Positions 11,327 through 24,500 of a stretch of 64,000 nt of DNA are shown piece by piece; within the stretch, counting starts at the first letter, position 1, and each line of letters starts with the position of its first letter. The position numbers and the translations under genes were made by a program. The notes under the pieces are model-generated. The model had not been told where the DNA came from and did not search any database. It worked only from the letters and a program-made list of their open reading frames with translations. This DNA is from Aspidiotus rigidus (taxonomy: Eukaryota; Arthropoda; Insecta; Hemiptera; Diaspididae), in assembly GCA_035079385.1 (NCBI GenBank), contig JAVHKY010000010.1, positions 3,410,001 to 3,474,000 of the forward strand. Direction: 5' to 3'.

Positions 11327-13351
11327 ATAAATATTTTTGTATTGGTTTAAAACTTGTTTTTTAATTGTTCGTGGAATAAACTACTACTGTCGTGTACCGT
11401 AGTAGCGAATGAAGATTGAGTTTCTTTTTTCTTTAATTTCATTCGACTCGGTGACCACAGCGCCACACCACTCTATTGCGACAGGAAGTTGGAACCACGA
11501 GATGAATGCCAAGCCGTATTTCAAGGCTTTTTTCGATGAAAATAAGTTTTACAAGAGAAAGAAAAAAAAAAAAAATCGGAAATATGGGAAAATACAAGTT
11601 TATAAGCATCAAATAATTGTTCAAATAACTTATCGATCAAGCAACAGCCTAAGGCTTTCAATATTGTACGAGTAGCTGGTGTATTCCTTTCCATCAAATT
11701 TCGTCCAACTTTTACAATTTTTTTGACTTACGATTTTCTTTTTCATGTAAAGCTCACCGTTAAAGACGCGTTATGAAAATTTTTCTGGCCAACAAAGTAA
11801 TAAAGCTGAATAATCGATAATGACGAAGAGAAATAAGAATTCTAATGAGGGTTTCATTTGTGAAGATTGATTGTGTCGATTGTATAAATTAATATAATAA
11901 TATTTCTTAGTTTTTCTAAGGTTACTAAATTGTATTATAGGAACCGGTCAACGAATTTTCATCGCGAACGAATCAATCAAGGGCGTCTCTTTTTTCTAAA
12001 AGCGCGTGACTTATGCTGTTGTATTTACTAAGGTTATGACAAAACGGAAATTGGCAAGAGGCATTGCATTGCCAAATTCCCAGTTATTTGTTTGCAGAAA
12101 CTTATCTCGAATATACCCATCATTTTATGGAATTAATCCGATCCTAAGTCGAATTGGGACTGACTGAAAAATTTTAATTTTTATCCAAGTGCTCAAGCAG
12201 CATGCGGTGAAGTCAACCTAATTTTCTAAAATTCTGCTAATCTGAGCCAGAGCTATATGCAAGAGAGAAACCATAAAATCCCAAGGAAGCCCTAGGCTTC
12301 AAAAAGGTCTGGGAGCTAAGACTATAAGTTACTCCTCCTTTTAGTGAAACTCTGTGGCTACTTTTAGGGAGTCAGCTTTCGGTTGTTTCCCTCCTTTAGA
12401 AAATAGGAAGTGGTGCTGTTCATTTGATTACTTATCATTTTCGGGAGTTCGCTCTCCAAACTCAATCCTAACTAGAGCGGGTAAAGAAGAACACTGTAAA
12501 AGTAAAACTGATAGGTTGTTAATTGATTATAGTGAGAGGCGATATAGGAAAAAATCATTTGGAAAGAAGTAAGAAGAATTATAATTCTTAGAATAGATTA
12601 GAATGCAATTTGAAAAATTTTCGATTCCCCAGTACCGGTAATCGATCTCACCAAAACCGAAATCAAGAACCAAAATCGATGTTCATAATCGATTATCACA
12701 ATTCAAAAATCCATTATTCTGAGTACATAAACACTGATAATGATAATATGAAACGTCTTCCGTGAGAGTTGACAAAACACCAATACCTGTTCAAATTCAA
12801 AATGAGGTCGTGAGTGAATAAGCAGGAATAAGGTTTCCCGTTTTTCTGGGTTAATTATTGAAAGAAATGAAATAGTGAAGAAACCGGGCGAGTAGAACAC
12901 CACCGTGGTAGGGCTAGGGAGCAAGAATAACAATATTATATGACATGATCGTGAATCATTATTCATCAAGACTAAAGACTACATCTCTTCTTCAACCTGA
13001 CGTCACTGATGACGCGCGAGGAAAAACATTCCACACATACTCAGTACGTATGTGAATCAGCGGCTCGTGAGTAAGTATTATCATTCTACGTACTACAGAC
13101 ACTGCACTGCATAGATACATTCAAGTCGTCACAACCACAACTCACAATACGAGTACACTACAGAGGTTACTGTTTTAGCAAGCTTTCGTTGATCATACCA
13201 ATACCATCCTTGAACGTACACTAGCACGCGCAGCGTAGTTATTAGTTCTTGTAATTGTAACGCCATTGAAATTTCACGTTCTCAATATTCAAATTGTATC
13301 CTAAATTGATCATCTTTTCATAAATAGGATTATTCTACGTAAAATCAAACG
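11327..13351. other. Intergenic region and annexin 5' region
   Basis: AT-rich sequence with only short open frames (11409-11675, 12354-12572 on plus; 12703-12969 on minus) that lack splice sites or known domains. The right end, from about 12980, becomes less AT-rich and includes a CRE palindrome and a stretch of CACTACAGAC-like sequence, consistent with the annexin promoter and 5' untranslated region. A possible acceptor lies just before the annexin start codon at 13352. Confidence 0.4.
12998..13005. promoter_or_regulatory. CRE-type palindrome TGACGTCA upstream of annexin
   Basis: A perfect TGACGTCA, the consensus for ATF/CREB bZIP proteins, sits 350 bp before the annexin start codon and is followed by a GATGACGCG half-site. 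Position and sequence fit a promoter element; function is inferred. Confidence 0.4.
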
Positions 13352-16300
13352 ATGAATCCGAACTATGCATCAGGGTATCCACCGCAACAAGTAAGTTCTA
13401 AATTACATGAGTATCGTGAATTTTTTCTTCTTAAATTTACTTATTATTTGGTAGTTTTTCGTCAGCCATACTCGATTCTAGCACGTTTTACCTTGATTTC
13501 CTATCGGTGCTGGTTTAACCTCGGTGCTTTCCCTGTGTTCGTCGTGTTTTCCGATTTGTAAATCTCCACAATACTGATTCAACCATTTTGGTTTCACTCC
13601 TTGTTTCAATATCAAATTAGAACTCACTGATTTTGAATTTCCCATTTTTTTTTTTCCGCCGCTTCATTTCTAGTGTTTCCACTTCAAAAATTCGAGTTGT
13701 CAGTTCTCACTGTGCAATCTTTATATCGCATATTTTCTTACGTGATATGGCTTACGATAACGTAATGTGTACATATTTGCTGCTTTTAATTTGATAGATG
13801 CCTGGTGCTCAACCGTATTCTCTATATCCAACAACCACGAATTCGCAAACACCTAGCACGATGCCTGCACCGTACTCTAGCCAGCCTGGTTTTAATGTAC
13901 CGTTAGGTGGTTATCCTCCATCAGGTGGATATCCTCCTCAGCCTGCTGGCTACCCACCATCGCAATCTGGAGGGTATCCACCTCCATCGGGAGGATACCC
14001 TCCTCAGCCTGCTTATCCTCAATCTCAGCCTGGCTATCCTCAATCTCAACCCGGCTATCCTCAGTCACAGCCTGGCTACCCACAATCTCAACCTGGCTAT
14101 CCACCCCAGCAACCATCCGCTTATCCCGCAACATCCGCTTACCCTCCTCAAGCTGGTTTTCCACCATCTCAGACCGCTTTTCCTCCGAGCAGTAATGCCA
14201 CGTATCCAGGAGCTCATCCTCCAACAAATCCCGCGCCTGGTTATGCTCCGGCTTACGGTTACGGAGCTGCATCTGCTGGCGTTCCTCAGACCGGTGGGCA
14301 TCAGGTAAGTAACATAGAGACCTAACGGAATCGTATTGTCTTACTTATGTGACCATGATCTTTGATGTTCTTGTCTACAGGAACAACTTTACCCAACTGT
14401 TAGACCCGTAACGCCTTTCGATGCCCGTCAAGACGCTGAAATATTGAGAAAAGCGATGAAAGGAATTGGTACTGACGAAAAAGCTATAATCAGCGTGATA
14501 ACGAGACGCAGTAACAGTCAGAGGCAAGAGATTGCCAATCAGTTTAAAGCCATGTATGGAAAAGTGAGTAAAAAAATTGGAATTGCTCATCTTGATTTGG
14601 AAACGAATTTTCCATACGATCGTTACAATTTTGACAGGATCTGTTATCGGATTTGAAAAGCGAGCTAAGCGGTAAATTCGAGGACTTGGTGATAGCTTTG
14701 ATGACACCTTTACCTTCATTCTTGGCTAGAGAGGTACAGCATGCTATTGAAGGTATCGGCACGAACGAAGAAACGTTGATCGAAGTATTGTGTACCGCGT
14801 CCAATGCTGAAATTTTTGCCATCAAGGACGCCTATACGCGAAGTAAGAAATCTTGAGATCTCACAGTATTATAACTTATCCGGATGAATTACGATTTCTA
14901 TTTTTTTTTTTTTTTTTTTTTTTCGGTAGCTTTTGGCCGATCATTGGAAAATGATTTGAGCAACGATACATCTGGGCATTTCAAGCGTTTACTGGTTTCT
15001 GTCGTTCAAGTAAGATAACCATGAGTTGTTTTTTTCAACTTCTCACGAATATAATTCATTTATAAGGATTTCGTCCTCAGGGTCGCAGAAGTCAAGATGT
15101 CATGATCGATGAAGCAGCTGCGGTTCGGGATGCTCAAGCATTGATGTCTGCAGGTAACTGTAACGTGACTAATTGAAGTAATTTTTTCTTGGAATCAACT
15201 GAATAAAGTAAAGCATTTTGGGCGTGAATAATGTTGACGTTCCTTCATGTGTAATGTCTACTGGACACGAAATCCTTTAATTGAGTCACGTATTCACCAC
15301 GTTTGTTCATAACGTATTGAAGAATGAAATTTGTCCTTGCCGTTTTTTCTCGTGACTTTGCTATAATATTGCTGGCCATCTAATCAAAAACATTGAATTT
15401 CACAGGAATCATGCAATTCGGTACGGACGAATCAACATTCAACGCCATACTCTGCACGCGTAGCTATCCGCAGTTACGTTCTATCCTTTCGCAGTATCAG
15501 CGTCTAAGTGGTCATTCTCTGGAACAAGCAATTAGCTCCGAGTTCTCTGGCGATATCCAAAATGGTCTTCTTGCTATCGGTGAGCATTATTAATTGTCGT
15601 GTAATTTAAATTGCACCTATAGGTACATAATGTGTAAATCTTTTTTTACGTGTGCCCAATTATTTCAGTTCGGTGTGTAAATGACAAAGCAGGCTATTTC
15701 GCGGGACGTTTGCGTGATGCTGTTGCGTGTGCCGGCACCAAAGACAGGCAACTGATACGTGTTGTCGTATCTAGATGTGAGATTGACATGCAAAATATCA
15801 AACGAGCGTACCAGCAACTATACGGGAAATCCATTGAACAAGATATTAGCGTAAGATTGATAGTTTCAATTCTGAATATTTTAGAATATAATAAATAATC
15901 AATCGAGAGTGGTAATGTAAACGTTATCTGCGTTCGACAAGGTTATCCTCTATTAGTGTAGAATCACCTCACGTATCAAGTCATTTACATAAGGAGTTTT
16001 TAAAGTAGTGTACGAGGTACGAGTAAACTAGTTTGAGACAGTTTGCCGTTTAAACAAAAACTAAATTTTATATTTTCGCTATTTTTTATCTTTGTGTGAA
16101 GTTTTCACTCCGCATTTAAACTGTACATTATGAGCATCATATTCTCCTTTTAATGAGTTATTGTCTTTGTTTAACAATAACGGGAGCACAGCTGGTTCTT
16201 GAACATGATAATGAGAAGTGTATTACGCAGTGCTATGAAAGAAAGAAAAAAAAAAATACCAATACCTTTTGACTCCTAATATTTCTGACTTGATCGAAAA

Positions 16301-17179
16301 TAATCAGACCATTGCAGCGAAAATACCAACGGTTTGATGCACATGTATTCATCTTATCAGTGGCGAATCCTCACTTTTTTTTTGGTACATCGCAATATTT
16401 TAAATTTTTTTTGAAAAGTAAAATAGGTAGTCAAAATACAAATATAGTGAACTATTTTTAATGTCAAAAAGTGCTATCTCATCAGTCCAAATCCAAACCT
16501 GCATACACCTTTTAGAGAGGCAATCGCTTCGTTTTGAGATGTACTAGACACGGTAAACGCGGCGTCTAGAGCTATTTCTGCGCACGCGTGAACCTACATT
16601 CTCGTGTACGTGAACCTACAGTTTTGTGTACGTAGGGAATCTCTAGAAAATGTGATTGCCCTGCCATACTACCCTTCACATCCAATTTTTTCTTTCAATA
16701 TTGTATTTACAAGACATTTACTTATTTTTTTGACAAATTTTTTTGGTCTCATTGACATCTTGAAATGAATTATTTTTCTTCTTTCCCATTCTTGGTGGTA
16801 CATCGCAGATTCCCTAGATGTACCGAAGGATTCGCCACTGCATCTTATGTGTACTCCATTGATTGAATAAACCATTTGTATTAATTATTTTGTGAGTCAT
16901 GTATATGATTCTAGAAGTATTTCTTGGGCTGAGTGTTCATCATTTTTCTCTATTAATTGGGATTCCTTTGATATTTCCTATTTTACTGAATTTAAAATTT
17001 ATAATATAAAAATTGAATCAATCTTGAATTCCATTTACTCGTATTTTCCTCAACCTCAGTACTGTGTAATTGATTCCTTGCCATGGCGTCAAATAATGTA
17101 TATATATTTTTTTATTCTTTTGCAGGATGATACATCCGGAGATTATAAGAAGGCGTTAGTGGCTCTAGTATCCGGTTAA
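13352..17179 (+). CDS. Annexin with a Pro/Gly/Tyr-rich N-terminal region (annexin B11-like; similar layout to A7/A11)
   Basis: Nine exons with consistent phase: 13352-13390, 13798-14304, 14381-14563, 14638-14842, 14930-15009, 15081-15153, 15406-15579, 15669-15850, 17126-17179, giving 498 residues. Exons 1-2 encode about 180 residues of GYPP/GYPPQ repeats. The rest is a full core of four annexin repeats carrying [27 protein letters not shown] and AGTKDRQL, the type II calcium-site signatures that bind Ca2+ and acidic phospholipids. The last exon ([17 protein letters not shown]) is the canonical end of repeat 4. The layout matches Drosophila AnxB11 and vertebrate annexins A7/A11, cytosolic proteins that bind membranes in a calcium-dependent way. 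A CRE palindrome lies 350 bp upstream. The last intron (15851-17125) carries a hAT MITE. If intron 8 were retained, the protein would end early near 15895. Confidence 0.95.
14014..14100 (+). repeat. Four 21-bp repeats coding PQSQPGY in annexin exon 2
   Basis: Four head-to-tail copies of a unit like TATCCTCAATCTCAGCCTGGC encode Tyr-Pro-Gln-Ser-Gln-Pro-Gly. The copies differ at third-codon positions only. Tyr/Gln/Gly/Pro-rich annexin tails of this kind are associated with self-association and condensate formation in annexins A7/A11. Confidence 0.85.
16358..16840. mobile_element. hAT-type MITE with an 8-bp target-site duplication, in annexin intron 8
   Basis: The element starts CAGTGGCGAATCCT and ends with the exact inverse AGGATTCGCCACTG. 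It is flanked on both sides by CATCTTAT (16350-16357 and 16841-16848). CAGTGGCG-like ends and 8-bp duplications are hallmarks of the hAT superfamily. At 483 bp with no transposase frame it is non-autonomous. The perfect duplication suggests a fairly recent insertion. Confidence 0.9.
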
Positions 17180-19105
17180 TAATGGTAAACGAACTGAGCT
17201 TTTTTTCTTTTTTTTTTTTCTTTCTTCTGAATTCTTATATTATGTACTTATTGGTTTGAGCGAGATATTAAGTAATCCTATACGTACAGTCTAGATCGCG
17301 TTTTTTTTTTAAATTCATTGTTTATCAATTATTAAGCTGTTATTCAACACTTTATTTACTTTTTAGCTACAAGCATTGTCTGAAGAATAATTTTTGCCGG
17401 GCATAGGATAATCTTTCTCACCGCTTAGTAATTTAGAGATTTTTTTCTGTTATTATGCATCGAAGAATGTCTGTGGTTTTAAAAATAATCTAATCTTCGT
17501 TGTTTTGATATTTCAAGAGAGTTACCTGAATTTTCTTCCCGTTACAATTTGTTGAAAAAATTTTTAATTGTCGAACTTCGTCGACAGCGTTCTACCCAAG
17601 TTTATATATATTTTTTTAATTATTATCTTTATTTTTTAAATTTTAAACAAAGAATCAAAGTTTTACTCTCAGAAGTGTTCTCTTACTGTTTTCTTATTCC
17701 TCCCGTTTTTCAATTGACTGACTTATTAATTTTATATTTTCCTGTTGAGTTTTCGTTCCAACCGAATGAGCTTATTGTTCATGTTACATATTTTTATCTC
17801 AATTATACAATACCTTACCAAGCATTTATTAGGTACTTTAAAATAATGTTTCATTCATTAAATTACACATATTATTCGGATGTTGTAATTTTTTCTATCG
17901 ACATTTTTGTAAGATTGAAACGACATCTCGTATTCCGTATCAGATTTGAACCTGTACGTTCTGAGATCGTTTTCTCATTCATTCATATCTGGTGAGTGTG
18001 AAAAGAAAAAATTAACCCGAAGGCACAATGTTTTTTCCATCGGGTATTATCATGGTACGCCCTCTTAAATAATTCTGATCATTTTGATAATAAAAAAACT
18101 TCCGTTGATTTTTAGAGTGCCTGACTTGAAGAAAGCGCGAGTGCGAGAAAATTCTAGGGGATTACTTATCGCTCGGTTGCGAAAAAGGGAATCAAAATTC
18201 TAAGATTTGTAACATACCTGTCTGGAATTATGAATGTGCGTTTGAGCGTATCACACAACCAAAAGATTGATATTAAAGATAGGGTGAAGTAAGTTATGTG
18301 TCTGTATTTGCCGGATAAATTAGATGAGTGTTTTGAAGTTGCAAAATGTAGATGAGTTTTGCATGAAGGTCCCAACAATTAAATAACACGCAGTGGTATG
18401 GAGTACAAACATTGTACTCCAATCCCGATCTTACGAGTGCACAAATAAAATTTTATTAGAATTTCGAAGGATTTCCGAACTACATTATAAAATTCATTTT
18501 AGAGTTGAAGCTTTTTTTCGACTCAACGAATGAGGTCACGCTTTCAAGAGTCTCATATCGTTTGTGAAGGGGAAAACACATGAGAAAAATGTTCGAACTT
18601 CATGAAGTAAGCCCCTTTCCTTCTAGAGAAAAACTCTCAAAGCGCGTGGTCAATGTTGGAAATGTACCCAGAGTCTTTTGGAAGTCTCTAAAATTATCAT
18701 TAAAATGAGCGTTGCCAACTCCTCACTTATAAAATACCGGACATTTTCAGGCAAGTAAAAAAAAAAAGCACTGAATGACTGAAAACGAAATTTTTTGTAG
18801 GTATTTATTCAAATTGTCCGGTTAGAGTCTCGCCGTTTGACCGGATGCAAAGATAAATTACCGGATTGTCCGGTCAAATACTGGACGGTTGGCAACGCAT
18901 TTACCGCACGTACCTATTCGCGTTGAAAGGCATTTCTTTACGGTATTTATAATCAGATAAGGTTTATTATCTCTACCTCCAAAACATTAGATAGACATTG
19001 AAATATTGAGTGTAGACATAGTAAGTATTTTATCACGAACTACCTAAATTGCCTCTGTGGAATAACGACGAGCCGCGCAAATTGTCTTCAATGATCGTAA
19101 ATAAT
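17180..19105. other. Annexin 3' region and intergenic sequence
   Basis: Very AT-rich, with long T runs near 17200 and 17300. An open frame at 17549-17995 is Phe/Tyr/Leu-rich as expected from AT-rich DNA and has no domain. A small inverted-repeat element lies at 18709-18898. No other gene is supported. Confidence 0.45.
18709..18898. mobile_element. Short MITE-like element with 11-bp inverted ends
   Basis: The ends are GCGTTGCCAAC (18709-18719) and GTTGGCAACGC (18888-18898), exact inverses. The interior has repeated CCGGA and TCCGG words in both orientations. At 190 bp with no frame it fits a MITE. No clear target duplication was seen, so the class is open. Confidence 0.6.
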
Positions 19106-19415
19106 ATGAATCCAATTGTATTAATAAATTTGATTTTATTGATAACGTTTACTGTAGAGTAAGTAATTGATGTTTCACCATTTGCAACTCATTCCTGAGT
19201 ACCTGTGATTTTTCTCAAACTTGTCCGCATTCGCTCTTCGTCTAGATTGAATTCGTATGTAGTCAAAACTATTGCAGAAGATGAAGAGTATGCAGAGGAT
19301 ATTCTCCTGACTGGGCAGAAATCAAGTGAGGAAATTTATTATTCATGATATCCTGGAGACCTAATAACGATTTGGTGTGAATAATTCAGCGTAAAATAAC
19401 GATTGGGGATTACGT

Positions 19416-19447
<32 letters not shown>

Positions 19448-20403
19448 TGGTAAATTTTGAGTACATCGTCTAATGCTTCTGGGCCATAGATCTCATAGGT
19501 AATTATTCTTCTATCAAGTTGTCTGTAGAGACGATAAGGATCCGTAAGAACATTTTGTGCCATTACTGTTGAACTAATCCCGTAAAAACCTCATGATATT
19601 GACGTCAGAGATTGCGTAAAATATTATTCACAAGGCAGTGAAACGGCTCCGAAGTGATATAAAACAACTGTGGAGCAAATCGTGAGATTTTAGGAGGCTA
19701 ATATCATCATGAGATCATGAGCGAAATCTCGAGTTATCAATAATTATCATTAGAACTCGATAATATGATTCAATATTATGAGGGTTAACAGCACTGATTT
19801 TCTTATCAAACCGACAAGGGAGACTTCCACGCAGTTGAAGGCTGGGCGGAGGAGTTGAATAAAATTCAGCTTATTATCAAAATTCAAAATTTTATCTATT
19901 CTGCCGATTTCGTTTTGAGAAATCCACTTTTGAAACATCCATTTCCTCGATTTTGTTAGCTCATAATTTTCTATACAGTTCGTAATTCATTCACAGGGGA
20001 CCCAAAGAAATCTCTTCGCAAAGATTTACGAAATAAAACGAACGTTTGCGATATCAAGCAGAAAGAATTCGTTGAAGTATGTAAGGAAGTGGTCGATTGC
20101 GAGAATATTCGATCTTTGTTTACGACTTACATTTTAGATAGTGACCAACTACCAAAACCCTGTCAAAATTACACCGTTAGATTCTACAGGAAGGAGGTAT
20201 CAGAAGATGTCACACGGACAGTGGACGCCAGAGAATGCCCGACGATTATTGCAGGGCATCGATTGTGGATATCGCAAGGACCCGAAGAAGGAGGCGTTTT
20301 TGTATTTTCCGATACTAATTTACCAGATGATGAACTTCGAACAGAAGATTATATCGTTTTTCTAGATACAGCGGCAGAAACAGAAGACGATGTACCACCA
20401 TGA
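19106..20403 (+). CDS. Small secreted protein, unknown function
   Basis: Three exons with matching phases: 19106-19158, 19246-19325, 19997-20403, giving 179 residues. Exon 1 begins MNPIVLINLILLITFTVE, a good signal peptide with no other role apparent. The mature part has an acidic linker (AEDEEYAEDILL), a basic stretch (KKSLRKDLRNK), five cysteines in exon 3 (in contexts NVCD, EVCK, VDCE, KPCQ, RECP), one NYT glycosylation site, and an acidic tail ending AETEDDVPP. I recognise no family. Signal peptide, Cys content and splice consistency support a real secreted gene. The second intron holds a 27-bp T run near 19420. It could be lineage-specific. Confidence 0.65.
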
Positions 20404-21517
20404 TTGATAAAAATGTGATTCACACAAAGATTTTAGTTCGAAAAGGTTTCCATTCATATAACTTATATACAAATTCAACATTATGCCAGACTAGTGAAAG
20501 GCCGAAATGTACATTTCATATATAGGTAGGTACTCGAAAAGTAAAACTTGGAAAGAATTCATTTGCCGGTGCACAGACGTATCAAAAATTTTTACTTTAT
20601 AGTACGCGTGTCGTCTAGGTTAAATTTTAGATTTCTCTTTTCAGCAAACAATAGGCCTAGTATTGCCATCATCGGTACAAATATTAGGTATTGAATCAAA
20701 ATGTGCTAGAGCATGGAACTCTAGTCAATGCGAAATTTTTTCGAGCTGTAAGATCACTATTTTAACTTTTTATGTCTTCTGAACCCTGTTTATGTTTTAC
20801 TAATTCTTAGATTTACGTTCGTCCATTCATCCAGTATACCTACAGCATTTGATTCTGGAACTTAGAAAATATGGACCGTCTAACTTATTTTAGGAACTTC
20901 CAATGACCTCGAACTTGCAATTTCCGAAGACTCTAGACTTTAAGCGGAGAGGGAATGAAGAAAGCTGCGACAAGCTATTCGTTTTACTGTTTCCCCTGAA
21001 ATTTTTTCAAATTTTTTTATGACATAATATCCCTCCTTCATTTTGAGTTAGGTTGAATATTTTTACAAGTCGACACTTCATAACAGGTCATGCGAACGAA
21101 GAAGTTTTTGAGGATGGTACTCTTGGAAAAAAAAAATAATAATAATAGATTCCTCTTTAAAAGTCTCGATCTGCTGTAACTTAAGTGTAATGAATTTCGT
21201 TAGAAACCTCAAATCGTAATAATCACCCGTATCTTTAATTCTTTCAAGTGTTGATGACGTCACTGTACCCAAAAACCTTGAAAATAAGTGGGTATCTTGA
21301 ACGATAAGTGAAAGTGACTAATAACTCAAAATAAATACAACTCCTCTTAATTTTTCATTTTTATTAAAAGGATTGATTTCGACCTACCGATAAATACATA
21401 TTGTATTGATTATAACTAATAAAAGTTGTATAGAGGATACTATTGGTGTAAAACATTTTTTCTCCGGAATTCCATCATGTAGGCTACTGTAAGAGTCTCT
21501 TACTAATGCTGGTTCAA
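20404..21517. other. Intergenic sequence between convergent small genes
   Basis: AT-rich with no supported frame. Near 21357-21363 the minus strand reads AATAAA, a candidate poly(A) signal for the cysteine-rich gene that ends at 21518. Confidence 0.4.
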
Positions 21518-24500
21518 TCAACAACAGCTCATGTTCGAATCTGAAAAACAAAGAATTAAAAAATTTGAAGGGAAACCAAGAAGTTAATCGAAACATTCCT
21601 ATAAAAAGATTTTCTTGATACCTTTTGATTCACCAGTCGTGGTGGTACAAACACAGGTGACGACCTGCTGGGATTTTTCGACACATTTGCCTTGAGCTGA
21701 AATAATAAGAACAAATTACTGATGTGGTTTGAAATAGGTGCTGTAACATTTTAAAGTGAATACATTCATCATCAGATGATATGAAAAAAATATTGCAGTT
21801 ATACACCTACCGCCCCTTCCGAAAAAAAAAAAAAAAGATTTCAGATTCATAAATTTTTATGCTTAAAGCACTAATGTATGTTTTTTTTTTTCTTTCTTTT
21901 TCCTTTATTTATTAAAATCATTTTTGGCACTAGGTTTTACCTAGTTTCACCATTTAAAAAGAAACTTTATTCCGTCATGTTGACTGTACCCGCCAGTCTA
22001 GTTCAAAAGTCAAAACGTCGACATAATGTTTGTTTTTCTAAATTGTAAGGCCGTAATGCCAAAAAAGATTTCAATTAAAAAAAAAAAAAAGATTTCTTCC
22101 ATGTAATTTAGGTATTTATTTGTTGGTTTTAGACCATGTAGGATAACTAAAAAGAAGAGAGGTGGGTAAATCTTGTTTTTGTTTGTTTGTTTGTTTTTTA
22201 ATTTAACGAGCCATAAAAACATCTCTGAGGGTTATAGGTTCGATGTTTACATAATTACAATAATAATTATTATGAAAATATAAGTGTACTTAGCTATAAT
22301 ATTACTTGTATGAAAAATAAAATAAAAGGCGGTGAAAAGATCAACGATTTAGATACCTGAAGATGGACTCAGATCGTTTGAACGAGAGGCAGATGAAGCC
22401 GTATATGGATGACATGAAATGGGTAAGACCGAGATATTGAAGCATGAGGGAGATGGTGTCTGAGTTGTTTCTGAGAGCTTGGGGGAGGGAAGAAGGGACT
22501 TTTAATGAAGAGCGGAGGTTTTGAAGTGTAGGGTATGAGAAGAAGTGATCGACGTTTAGATTCGGTTCGTGACAGTGAGGGCAGAATGCGGGTGATGGGG
22601 AGTTTCGGTCTATGAGATGTGAGTATGGCCTATTTGTAGTCTGGTGACAACGGTATCTTCCCGTTTAGAATTTCTGAAAGATGTTGACCAGAGGGTGGGA
22701 ATCTTTTTAATTCGGAGGATTTTGTTTGAAGGTTGGTTTTTCCAGAGTTCGGTCCAAGAATTTAAGATGAGTGTGCGGTAATGATTTTTATAGTCAGTGA
22801 TAGGGAGAAGAATATGATTGGTGATAATATCGAAGGAGGTGGCTAGTTTAGCTGCGTGGTCTTTTAATAAGAATATATCTATTAAAGTTGTAAATATTTT
22901 CTTTGGGACTGTTGCTTAATATCTCTATCCTATTTCAGTATCACCTTCGTTATTTTATATTTTCGAAATTCCCAGATTGGGTGAATTTTTTCAAATTTTT
23001 TTAGTACCATTTACAATATCCAGATGATTTTATTTCTGTCTGAATCCAATGTATTTTCAAGTACTTGCGTGTCAATATTTTACCATACGTCTATGTAGGA
23101 TACCCATCAATTATGACCATTTTGATGGATGACGTTGATTGCTTTGACTAAGCGTCATCGGTCTCATCATCAACATTAACTCATCTATAAATACTGTAGT
23201 AAGTACATGAATACATTCGTTGAAAATATCGATAGGAAGATGTGTTGCAATCCAAAAACACATCAGAAAAAAGAAGAGATAGGCCTACAAACCGTAAATT
23301 TGGAAAATCTATTTTTCTTATATCTAGGCTAGAATACTATTTACGAGCGATTTTCGGAGTCAGACGTTGATGCTGGGATTTGGAATTTGCGAACTATTAC
23401 AACCTAACAAGTGCCAAAAGCGATGTAAGAGTGAGGAATATTATACTGAGATATTCGTGAAGTTCTGTTGTCTGACACAAATTTACTGAGTTTAAACTCA
23501 AAGAATTTTTTTAATTCAATTACAGGCGGTACAAATGTCACACTCCTAGCGATCTAAGTATTCTTTGATTCTCTTGAATGGTTAAAAGAAGTTGGAGGAG
23601 ATACTAGATGTACCTAGTTTGATTAAATGCTTTTTTTTTCAAGTTTTAATATTTTACTGGTGCGTAACTTCATAGTAAAATTAAGAGGGAAAAAATGTAC
23701 TATATACCAATACGACTATTTGAGTTGATTTAAGCTTTTGACTTCTAAACTTTCTTCGGTTGAGCGATATGAGCAACATTTTTTTCCTTCAAAAATAGGC
23801 CCACACAGTGTAGGAAAAGTACTTATCACTCAGAGTTTCACTAATTTCTTATGTAATCCAAAATTTGAAATTTTCACGAGTCTCCCTTCATTTACTGGTG
23901 TGTAGGAACTCGAAATCACCTGTTTGTGTAATAGATTTTGTTCGCCACGCAAATAAGTAAATAAAATAAAAAGTCGCACACTTGTAACAATATAGGCACC
24001 TAATCTCATGAAGCACATTTAATTTGAACAGTAATACGACTATATTATCTAAAGGTTTTCGCACTCGTAACTAAGAATTCTGTCAATGACGAGGAAGTTA
24101 CTCAAATTTTGAAAAGGAGCAAAAGTGAATGGACTTGAAGAATTATTATAGGTACCTTAATTTGTAGTAAATGTGAATGTAACAATGTTTTTAATGACTC
24201 AGGTATTTTTCAATCCGTTTATATGTTAGATGTTATCATCTGATTCACCTGTCCATTCATGATCTTCTTTTTCATTTCTCTCACATTCTCGTAAGTTGTT
24301 TAATTATCCCAGTTCGAAACCGGTCGCTCTCTTCTTAATGTGTCATTTGTGGATAATTACTAAACTTTATGAATTTTGTGATTATTTCTGTTTAAATTTT
24401 CATTTTATAAATTTTAAAATAGGCCTATTTTTTCGTTTTTAAATTTCACCCATTTTTTTTTCGTTTTTTTCGTTTTTAAATTTTCACCCTTTTCGTTTTT

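Noticed and set aside
13892..14308. Overlapping frames on both strands of annexin exon 2
   Set aside because: Shadows of the Pro/Tyr-rich repeat region, which has few stops in other frames.
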